Shown piece by piece: positions 29,301 to 40,778 of a stretch of DNA of 64,000 bases. The stretch spans positions 18,893,501 to 18,957,500 of the forward strand of contig NC_092183.1 of NCBI RefSeq assembly GCF_043641665.1, written 5' to 3'. The stretch comes from Enoplosus armatus. Lineage: Eukaryota; Chordata; Actinopteri; Centrarchiformes; Enoplosidae. Within the stretch, counting starts at the first letter, position 1, and every line of letters starts with the position of its first letter. The notes under the pieces are model-generated. The model did no database searches. It saw only the letters and a list, made by a program, of their open reading frames with translations, and was not told the origin of the DNA. Made by a program: the position numbers and the translations under genes.

Positions 29301-32300
29301 TTGTCCTGATGGCAGGGATCAGAATTTACATGGAAATGACTCACCAGCTCTGTAAAAAGGATTACGCTGATGAGATCAGATATGGAGTTAATCACGAACG
29401 TTGAAAGCCAACACATTAGCCAGCCTCTTTGGGCTACTTGCAGGTTCTCCTGGAAGTGACAACTATGATGGGACCACTCAAAACACTGGGAAGAAACGGA
29501 GATGGGAGTGTTTCAGTTGGCTACACTGACATGCAATTCATTTCAATCAAAGCCATGTGAACTAACGTTCCGCTGGCTGACGCCTTTAATCGGGCCCCAT
29601 GCCTTATCGTCAGCCATTACCTAGGGACGATGAGTTGGCACATTCTGTCTTCATCCCTCTTGCTGTGTCACATCAAATCCCTCTGCCAAGATTAATGATC
29701 GGACATTTGATTTTCCTAATGATTAAAATCTTTATGGCGTACTCTGTGTCCTGTGGTGCAGCGGAAACCCAGAGGAGCCCGCCTGATTCCCTCCTCCCTC
29801 TGATGAGCACTATCTATGTGTCTGTTGGTTGTCATCCATAATCATATTGTGCACCACAACAGCGTATCAGCAACCGAAGAGGTCTCCTGTGACCATGTCG
29901 CTGTTTATTTGTAATATAATCTGTCCCTCTGCATTGCCCTTGATTGGAGCAGCAAGGGAAAAAAAGATAGACAAGGTGTAATATTGGAGACAAATTACTC
30001 AACTTCCCAACTGTGAGCAGTTTAGCCACCACACGCCACTGCAGTGTTTAGATTAAGGTCTTGTTTGAGTAGCTTTAGCAGAGGGGCTTGTGATGCTTGT
30101 GTATTGACGCTTTAATCAGTAAATGTAGGAGTCCATACAGCATTCAGCTTTGTAGAGGCAATTTAGAAATCCAAGCCCCTGACGGCAAAGAATCCTTTAA
30201 CAGTGGATTGTGTCTGCTCTTTCTAAAGGCCACTCTCCCACATAATACGGTGACATGGTCTGAGATTCTGTAAAATGGAGAAAGGATGAGACAAACAGGG
30301 ATGGAGAGGAGAGAAATTAGATGAAGAGAGGGGGGAAGGAGGTGTGGGGAAGCGGTGAGATGGACGAGAAGTAAAGAAAGGAAGCGGAGGTGATGTGGAA
30401 GGGCAGAGGAAAGGAGAAATGGAGCATGGGCCACTGAGGAAGGAGAGAGGGAGGAGGTAGCTGAGAGGCAGAGAGCAGTAGTCGATATAACGGCAGTCAT
30501 TCATCTCTCTGACAGGCTTCCAAATGCTCCACTGGGGGGGACACAAAGCTGCGTCACCTCGAATGCAGCAAATGCACAGCGCACACACAAATGTTTGCGT
30601 ACATGTGCGTATACACACACACACACAGAGGAAATACATGTTTATAGACCTGGATTTTGCTGTGCATGCACACACAGAGCTCCACGTTCTGGGTCAACGG
30701 TACGTTGCGGGGACATGGTAAGTCACTACATACACCATTACACTGCAACCTGTACAAGCACAAATCATAGCCACAGGCGTCAGTTGAACATTCCCGCACA
30801 TTTGCACATGCTTTCTCTCACTCACATGCAACCACATAAGCATATGTGCTGATTTGTTAAAAGGATGTGTATGTGCTGCAACAATAAAATCAAGAGCAAT
30901 ACATCTCAGGGGCAGTTCAAAGAAACCTTTAAGGTGGAAAACCATCTCAAATTTTACACACAAATATATTTTACAATCCTACATTCTTCTGAGAAATGGG
31001 CTTCATATTTCTTTGCAAACACACTGAAATGTTCCAAGACAAACATGCACATGAACAGGATATGACACATTCACATGACATTGGAATATGGGAAAGCAGA
31101 TGTGTGCTCCCATTAATACACACACGCACACACACACGCGCACACACACACACACACACACAAATCCTTGTTTCCCAGTTCTGGTCATGGCCCATTGGCT
31201 GATGCCTGCCGTCCATCTCTCATGATTCATGGCTAAGCGAGCTGCTGTAGAGCAGTTCTAAACCACTGGGCCGAGGAGAGCCTGTGTGTCATTAAGGCAC
31301 AGCGGGCTGGACATGCTGTTAGAGCCGCTGCACCAGGGCCAGCTCTGTGCCTCGGTCTAGCACAACAGGAGGTGGGGAAGCAGGTACTTCTGTATGTGGT
31401 AGTACTGCTCACAGTGGTTTTACTAGAAAAGTAATATCAACAGCTGAGTGTACTCACAGACCTTGCCATATAAAGTGTGCACAGAGTAAAAGTGCTGCCT
31501 TTTATTTAGTCGAACACCGTTCTCCTCCTGCCCCAGCCCAGTATTTCTGCTGAATTAGCCCCTCTAATCATCCCCAAATCCTCCTTCTTAATCAGCAAGC
31601 AGTGGAGACTAAAGAAAAGAGACAAGGGTGCCAAGTTCCCCCCTCTGCCATCCTCTATTAGCGTGGGCCCCAAGAAAGGCGGTGGAGGCACACGTCCATA
31701 CCCTAATGACTCCTTAATGATCCCCTCCTCTGCTAGAGTGCTGACAAACACTGACAAACCCTGACCCTGACAAGAGGAACACCCACACTTCCTCACCCCT
31801 TATTTAGAGGCTCATCTCTCAGCCCTCCGCCTCATTATACCAGGTAGGGTCCAGCGGGATCCATACAGACCCAAGCTAGCAGCAAGAGAAACACTCATGA
31901 TGAAATAGTCCATGTCACTTTCAGAGAGAGGGGCAAAGTTTGAGTAAATTCCTCTCTGCAGATGGAGTGAGAGGGAGAGAGAGCATAGATAAACAAAGCC
32001 AGAGTCTAAAAAGAGAATGGCGGTAGGAGACCGAGTAGGACTGTGGATGGAAAAAAACATTGTTTGTATCCTTTTTACTTTTTCCCGATCGTGATTTCCA
32101 TTTCAACTTGGGGTTGGGGGAGTCAGCAGGGGAGACTCTTTTCAACATCACACAAGACATAATTACAGAGTGCGCCACTGCCAATCCGCCTCAGTTTCTC
32201 CTAAATACTCACACCCCAAATTAGGGGTTACCTCCTCTTAGTTGAAACTACTATTTAAGATGAAAACGTCACAGACAAACAGAGGGGACGGGAAAGGGAG

Positions 32301-35300
32301 TTCGGAGAGGAAAGACCTAGTTTAACAGCTTTGTTTTACAATGACAGAGAAGACCTTTGTTAAAGATGGTTACTGGCAGGCCTTTGATAAAGCCAGGTGT
32401 GGAAACTGGGACAAAAACAAAAGTTGGAAAAGACACATACAGCTAGGAAGACCAAGGAGAGTGTTTATGTTCTATCTGCAGTATATATGACAGCTGAAAA
32501 TCTGCTAAGGTTATTTCCAAAAGGCAGCAAGCTAAAGAAAAACACTAGCTTCACGCTAGCCTATGACCTCACTGGTTTGGACCGCAGCTCCCAGTCCCAG
32601 TCGCGGATGACAGAGCACTCACTCTTTGAGCCTTTCCCCAGCTTGGCCTTCTTTTCTGTTTTGTTTTCTTTTTTTTCTTTAGTTCTCCATCTTTATAGAT
32701 GAGTATCCTGGTCAGATTCAGGACGATTTATTACTGTCACAGAGTCTGCCTGTCAGCTGCAGGCAAGTGGCCAACACTAGGCTTGCCTTTTTTGCTGCAT
32801 TGTGCCGTACAGAGCCACGCCAGAGATTTTCTTCCCTGGTCATTAGAAGATGAAAAGAGATCCCATGCACGGCTCCTTTACTGATACAACAGGATCCAGG
32901 TACTGTGCTGCCTTTTAATTTATAGAGAACACTCATCTGGAATCTCTGTTTTTTGTCTCTCTCTGCTCCTTCATCACACACAGGCCACAGTTCACCCTGT
33001 AGCAGAGACTAGTAGCTCAAGTGTTGTGGGAAACCAGAGCTTTGAGGTACATTACTACTTAGTATTCCTTGAGGGATAAGAATAAGTATTAGCAGACATA
33101 CACATAAGGCAAATGTTGCGTAAAACATTGAAAAACAGTGTATCGTATTTCCTCCTTTAAGGGATTAGGTGATAATTCCTTAAATCATAATTCCAGTTTA
33201 TTATATTCTTATTTTGTGACTTTTGGCAATTATTTCTTTTTAAGAAACATGAGCTTGCAAATTATCAGAATGATTGCAAACAAGCCAATGGGTGAGTCAG
33301 ATAATCTAAACCAATTTATTTGGAGGTAAAACTGAAAGTGAGTGCAACAGAAATGTTGGTTACTCCTCATAGCACAGTAAAAAAAAAAAAGCCTGTGCGC
33401 ACAGCTATGGTAAGAACCATAGGTCAAGTCAGTCTGTTAACTGTGATGGATGTTTACAGCTGACAGTTTGGGTAACAATTCACCTTTATTTTCTCTTCCA
33501 GTGATAACACTGCATGCCCAGATGTCAGCGATTAGCTTGATGAGTACAATCTCATTATAACTGATAGGAACGATGGCCAAAACAACACAAATAAGAGTTG
33601 CAATAATCCTTTAATCCTTAGGGTTAGTTACACACAAACACACACACATCAACACACACACACACACACTGTAACAAGTTCACAGAATCCATTTAAATGT
33701 GTTTGTTATCATCTTTCAAGCTTTTTACCCACATGTTCAAAACCTGAAGCTCAACAGAATCAAAACCCACATCCCGCGTCATATCAAAGCCACATGGTCC
33801 ACCAGGTCCTTTTATCACATCAAACATCTCACTATGTATATGATTTCATTAAAGTCTCCAGGAAATTCTCAGTAACTGCAATGCACTCTAATTAAAGTTG
33901 TTTCAATTCACATATGACACATATTCCTTTATCGCTGAGGATTGGAATCAATGCCACATATTTAGTCTAAGTCTCTCTTCTCCACACTCCTAGACTGTAG
34001 GCCGCACGCTGGAAATCCAGTCAGAGACAACATCCTGTCCCTGGCCTCTAGGAAGTGACCTCAGCTTCAGAAAGGCCAGATAAAACGTCCACATCAGAAA
34101 CAAAAACAACAGGCCGGCCGTAATGAGCTATCCGCCAGGCTCCAGTGTGTTCTGAGGGAGACCAGGTGGTGTGACACACATATGACTCTGATTAGGGGGC
34201 CTTCAGAGGAACAAGAGGAGAGGGGGGGGGGGGCAGTAGGGTGGGCCATGCAGGGCCAATCTGCACATTTTGTATACAGTATGATGCAACTATTAGTGGT
34301 GTTCAATGACCTCCACCGGGCCCCAGGACATGCTGGCAATCATGAGTGGTCCAATTGCCATTTGTGTGTAAGCATGGGGGTGTGGTCTGGCTATTGTTTT
34401 CCTCTAAGAAGCAACATGTGAGCAGCATGAGTCTCAGTGGCTGAAAATGTGGGGCACTACAGCAAGATTACAGCAGCTTGATACTGATATACTGATACCG
34501 TACTGCTAGGTCTTTAAAGATCACTAGGAGCAGACTCATACTAGTCTGTACATTGGATATGCTAGTGGGCATATACACACTTGCACGCATACACAAAACA
34601 TTTAATCAGACATTTGGCTACAGTCAAACCCTCTGAGCAGACACTAAGGACCTTGCATGTGTCCTCTATGTCTCTCAACCATCTCTCTCTCTAACCTCAT
34701 TACATGACAGAAGTTTTTGGCATTGCTGACTGTAGACTCATAATCATAGTTTTGCTCTACATATGTCCTCAAACTGTGGGTGGAAGAGATGTCAAAGAGA
34801 CCTCTGGCCTCATTCGTCAGTGAGAAACCGTTAGTTTCATCCTGGCGCATTGTGCTGTGTTTGACTGGACTGTTTAAATGTCTCCTGATATCAGGGAACA
34901 CAAACAAGCAGGCCTGCCAGCCTGGTGGGGAGGATAAGGAATGAAGGGGAAACGGCGGCCATTCTTCTCCTCGTGTGACAGGAATTGTGTTGGAACAAGC
35001 ACCTGTCACCCCCCCAACAATGACCACAGAGGTTGGGCAGAGAGAGAGAGAGAGAGAGAGAGAAACAGGAGACAGAGAAAGAGGGCACCAAACAGTAAAG
35101 ACAGAAGTCTGTCTAACTCACTTCCCTCCCTCTCCATAATGTTCTTCTTCCCCTCCCACTTCTCTTTTCGCTCTCTGCCCCATATTCAAACAACTTAATC
35201 TGTGTAAATTACATTCCAAAACAGGCGTATGTTACAAAGCCCCAGACTTACTGCTACATGGACCAGATAAACATCTGCATAATATCTGCATAAATGGTTT

Positions 35301-38300
35301 GCATTGATAATTAGGTGAACCAGCTGCTGAGGCTATCCTATTGGCCTTTTCTCCGACTGCCTCACTCTCTCCTCCCCCATCACCTTCATCTGTTCTCCAC
35401 ACCAAGTTGACACCCATGTTTTTAAATAGACAGTGAGCAGCAGCATCTCTGTGTCCTTCAGACTCCTCCTTCAGATACCCTCTAAACAGACAGAACAGAG
35501 GAATGCTGGGCGCAGCACAATCCCACACCTACAACATGATAAGAGACTCAGAAAAAGAGTAACTTTTTAACCTTTTTTTATCATTGTCCTCTGCAATGAC
35601 ATTTACTTTGCTCTATCCATTTCTGACGCTGTAACTGCTTTCAAACCCACTCAGTGTGTGTTTCTTACCTCTCTGTCCTTTAATTTCATGGCCAGAACCA
35701 GCTGGTTGCGATGGTTGGTCAGCGCTTCGCGGTAGTTTCCCTTGGAGAAGAATGCCGAGCCCAGATTCCCATGAGCCCGGCATTCCCCTGTTTGGTCACC
35801 TGAAGAGGAAAAACCAAAAGAGATGAGAAGAGAAATGAAAAGAGCCAACAAAGCATATTTACAGTACAGCCTACGTGATTACAAAGCAACAGGTGTTCAT
35901 TTCACGCCATCCCACCGCCGCTGTTGAACAGCGACGTGATGAACCACATCCATGGCACTGACATGCCACTGCACCCTTAAAAGGGAAAGTGGTCGTTATA
36001 AGTTCTCCACAGTAGAGCAGCTTCCCTGACAGCTGGTGGTGTTGATCTCAATGCTCCAGAGGGTGAGAGGGGAAAGCCTTATTATTTCTGCCTGACAGAG
36101 AGGCCCCACAGACAGGGCCAAAGTAAAGCGCAAGTCTCTGTGCTCCACCTGAGAACCACAGCTCCTTATCTCCAGCTGCTCTGCCCAGTCATGTGTCAAA
36201 CTGTGTGGGGGTGAGACGAGTGGAGCCAGTCTGTGCTACTCTCTCTTTTCATTTTTTTTTCCTATCTTACCATCATAAGTTTTTTCTTTCCCTTACTGTC
36301 TTTCTCTCAAACCTTCTCTCCTCTTCCTATATTAACACCCACACAGCGTCACCATGCTCACAGTAAGCAACATCTATTTTTGAGCAAAGAACTGGGTCAA
36401 TTCCTGTCAATTTCTTGCAGATTTAACTTACTTTAAATGTTGGTGATGCTTAAACGGGGTAAAACAAAAAGGGAGAAAATCTGTCCCAGGTAAACAAAAT
36501 GTTTTTTAATCCCTTTGCTGCAAGGCAAAACTAACAATTAAAAAATATACTGGTATTCTGCTTTCATCAAGATACACAAGACTAAGAGTCTACAGCCATG
36601 CTAGTTGCTCTGTAAGGCTATACTTAGGCACAGTGGTGCTTTGAGCTGATATTAACATGCTAACACACTCACAATGATAATGTTAACATGCTGATGTTTA
36701 GCAGGTATAACATACACAGTGTTCACAATTTTAATTTTATTTTTTTTAATTTTTTTGGAAAGTCATTAGTTTACAGGTATTTTGTCACAGACCAAAGTAT
36801 TGGACAAAATTAGATCAAATTTTGATCTTATGACGGCACTAGATGAAAAGTCAGGGGATCACCAAAGACAGTAGGATTCCTTATTAAGGACTGTGCAAAA
36901 TGTAATGGCAATCTGTCCAATAGTCAGATATTTCAGTCTTGAACAAAGCGGTGGACTGACTGACTGACTGACAGACATTGCCATCACCAGAGGCAAAAAC
37001 ATGCGCAAATATATTGATCACTGGCTAAAATGAATCGCTGACAATTTGGATAATTTATTAGTCGTTAGTAATTCATCAAGCAAAAGTGCCAAATATTGGC
37101 TCGTGCGGATTTGCTACTTTTCTCTAATGTTTATCATTGTAAAATGACAAAAAATGTATCCCACTTTCAGACATTTCATTGACTAAACAATTATTCAAAA
37201 AAATAATCAACGGGCTACTCAATAACAAAAACAATAATTGGTTGAAGCCCTAATCGAATTTATTATTCCTTCTTTGCCAGTTCAGACCTCTTACCTAAGG
37301 TCTTGGCCACCTCCAAGTCCTGCTGCATGTAGCCAGTGCTCTTCTCGGTGTTGCCCAGGGACCAGTGGGCGCTGCTGAGGGCCGAGAAGACGGAGCCGCG
37401 TAGTTTGAGGCTGCATGTGCCGATCTTCAAAGCAGCTTCCAGCACCACAACAGAGGCCGTGTGGTGGCTTGCTGTCAGCAGCTCCTGACCAATCACAGAC
37501 ACCACCACAAAGGGACTTTTGTCCAGCTTCATCTTTTGCAGCTGCTGATAGGTGGGCTCGAGAGACTCTGTGCAAGAAGGACATGAGTAAGACAGAGATT
37601 AGAAACAGACTCCAAAATATGCCAAAACATTAGCTTGTGCTGACATGGCGACTGACAACAATATCTGACGCTGATTGCAGTAACCGTGTTTTCCCACCCT
37701 GACAAACGTGACTGCCGTCTGAATTCAGATTCTGCTTTTCTCCGGTAGCGGTTGTGTTTTGTCTGCCTGGATAAGCATAGCCTGTAGCCTGGCTGAGTGA
37801 CGGCTTTCACTGACAATTTGACAATAAGTCAACATATGAGCCATTTGTCTGCTCCCTCCACTCTGGCTGGGGGTAATCTCAGGCAATTTCCAACAGCGCT
37901 GCATAAAAATGGCACAAGTTTAGACTATTGTGGGCAACTGTGTTTTACAAAGCACAGCGAAATTATATTTCTGCCTTCTGTTCGTGTCAGTCGATATGGT
38001 TGTTTGAGAGAATACAGAGGGCTGAGTGGGTTTTGAGATAGAGTTTAAAGAGTGATGGGGAAAGTAATGCAGCTAATGCACGACAGCAGCGGCAGCAGAT
38101 GAATGCAGAGCAAAGGAGACACACAAGGTGACCTTTGAAGAGGCTGAAAACGCACACAATGACATAAATCAATGGAGGGCCGCGCGGGATTCGGGATCCA
38201 CAGCCCCTCCAGATTACAAAGCCCTCTGGCAGACACCAACATCGAACAACAGGAAGGGGGGCAAGGGAGGCACGCCTAAGTGTGTGTGTGTGTCTTTGTG

Positions 38301-38633
38301 TCTATTGACATATTTGTGTGTGTCAGTGTATATTTGCATTCATGTATAGGAGTGTATCTGGGGGATGCTTAATTCTCATGGCCCTGTATTTGCAAATATT
38401 TTGAGCAGACTTGCTACTAATTAGGTCAAAGCGCTTTACAGAAGACTGCGTGGTGTTACTGTGCCTGTACAAACTGGCTATGTGTGGCTGAATGTGCAGT
38501 TTACATTTCAACATTTCTTTAATTTGTTTTGACAAACATTTAGCACACAGTCACAATATCTGAGCAAACTCAATAGTCCTTGGAAACACACACGGACGCT
38601 AATTCACCTAGGCATACACACACACACACATAC

Positions 38634-38674
<41 letters not shown>

Positions 38675-40745
38675 AACAATATGAGATGCTTCCACAAGCA
38701 CAAGGACTCAAAAGCATAACTGATGATGCTCTTTCAAGAGCATTGCTTCTGTTCCAGCGCTTGGCAGAATGTCGTGCTTACGGAGACGATGCGTGCATAT
38801 AATATCCATTCATAGCTTGTAATTGCCTTCAGAGTGACACCGAGAGCTGAGTCATAAATCACACTGAGAGAATCCTTTTTTAAAAAGGTGTCATGGCTGC
38901 GGCATTCATAAACAGGTAGTTGTGACAAGATCCGAGTGTGTTGTTTCACACACATACGCCGGCACACACACGGCCACAAAGTCAAATTCTAAAGCTAAAG
39001 TGTTTACCGAGCCTTGTATCAAGATATGAAGCCAGAATTACAACCTCTACCTCATTGACATGCACACGGCTAACAGAAAGTCATAACAGAGAGTCATTTT
39101 GCCCCCATCTTTCTCCCCTTTTGTCTTGTAAGAGAGGCTTTTCAGCTTGCTTTTGCAGCCACGGCCACACCTTGCTGTAATGGCAGTATACTTGTTGGGT
39201 GGAAATACATATCTGCAGTGTACCAAATAGTTATTCTGCCTGCCATCTCTTTTGAATAAAAGCACAATATATGCACTCCCCCTTCTCTATTTGAGGATCT
39301 ATCATCAGTGAGACAGGGAAAAAACATGACATACTGTAAAACCTGAAATATTTTTTAAAATGTTATTCTTAGCGTTTATGTAAGCTATTAATACCAAACA
39401 ATATCATTGCATAAAATGAGCATAACCATCCTATCCAATGGCAGTTATCATAAAATGATGTACCTAGCGTGGTTTCATGTCTTCATGTGTGGTTATGACA
39501 AGGATCAAGGATAAGGCTGGTGATATTATGTATTTGTGTAATTGTTAACAAATCCCATGAAAAGACCAAAACCAGCAATGTGTTAGTCTGTCTGACTTCC
39601 CCCCTCTCTCTATGGCACTCAGCACCAAGTCCACTGGTTCCTACTACGGATGTCATTTTTTAAAAACAGGTCACAAATATATACTTAATAATCTTTTTAA
39701 ACAGTTGGGCATTGTAGTTTTTAGCAACTGTTACTCAAACTGTTTTCAGGTGCAGATTTGGTGCGCTGCTGAATATTTACGGCAGTGGGACGGTGTGTGT
39801 GGAATCATCTCAAAATAAGCTACAGTACCCATTTTGTTTGTAATGAAGGAACATGTCATGAGCTTTATGGCACATAGGAATAAGTTATATCAGGCTTTGG
39901 CTACTCAGGCGCCTTGTTAGTAGAATCAATTCATTGTTGGTTCTATTTGATTTATAGAATATAATCACCATTATCCTTTAAGTAATAATGTGATACTTTA
40001 TTGATCTCTGTCGAAAGAGTCTCCCCTATCTCGTCCTCTCCAGGGAGGTCAGATTGTCAGGGTAAGTTACACAGCAGCCCCTCTGGTGCTCGTTGTGTTT
40101 AAGAATCAAAAGCACTTTGCTCAAAGGATCCTCAGCAGGACAGATGCTAATGAACACAGGCTGCAAATTCTCCAGTTAAAGGACAATCGTTTTAATGACA
40201 AATGATCCAGCCTGGGTCAATATCTGCCACACTGTGAAGCCATCCCCTCTATGGTTTATCTGGAGGGATCTTCAAGTGGAAGAAAAAACCCTTTTTAGTT
40301 AGCATATGTGGAAAACAATCCAATAATTAACAGCTAATGGACCCTTTGCACTCCGTCTGGCCCCAAGCAGCTGAACGGGGGACAGAACTGGAGCAGGATG
40401 AATAGTAAGAATATCATCCATGTGATATTCTTACTATACACACTTACTAAAACGCAGCCTCTGATAGATTAAACTGTGAGAGGCTGATTTCCCACAGCTC
40501 GTTCAATGACACAGATGGACAATGCTGATATTAGAGGAGAAATTGCTGCCAGGATGAACGGAAGTGGCAGATGAGGAGAAGCAGATACAGTAAGAAGAGG
40601 GAGGTGAGATTGCACCAGTTTCCACTTGTGTGTGAGCCCTTTGTTGTGGGAAATACTGTATGAGTCACATGAGAGCACAACAGCTGTTTGACTCTGGAAT
40701 AATGAGAAGAAACCTTGATCTATGCAAGGAGGAGTGGGAGTGTGG

Positions 40746-40778
<33 letters not shown>

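Larger units (their letters stand above)
14705..35668 (-). other. ttc28 intron, 21 kb
   Basis: Phase 0. It contains about ten dinucleotide microsatellites (listed separately), a non-LTR retrotransposon remnant near 16033-16122, a non-autonomous DNA transposon at about 18240-18588 and several purine-rich or pyrimidine-rich blocks (for example 21840-21875, 25010-25070, 30330-30480). Long open frames over CA/GT repeats here read as alternating His-Thr or Cys-Val and are not genes. I recognise no nested gene. Confidence 0.88.
35800..37294 (-). other. ttc28 intron, 1.5 kb, nearly half transposon-derived
   Basis: Phase 1. Bases 36595-37252, about 660 of 1,495 bp, are two adjoining repeats: a common percomorph interspersed repeat and a degenerate DNA element. 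The rest (35800-36594) shows only a T-rich tract near 36240-36300 and no gene. Confidence 0.85.

Noticed and set aside
38614..38673. Regularly repeated units, considered as a CRISPR-like array
   Set aside because: Simple dinucleotide slippage with no repeat-spacer structure; the window is vertebrate nuclear DNA.
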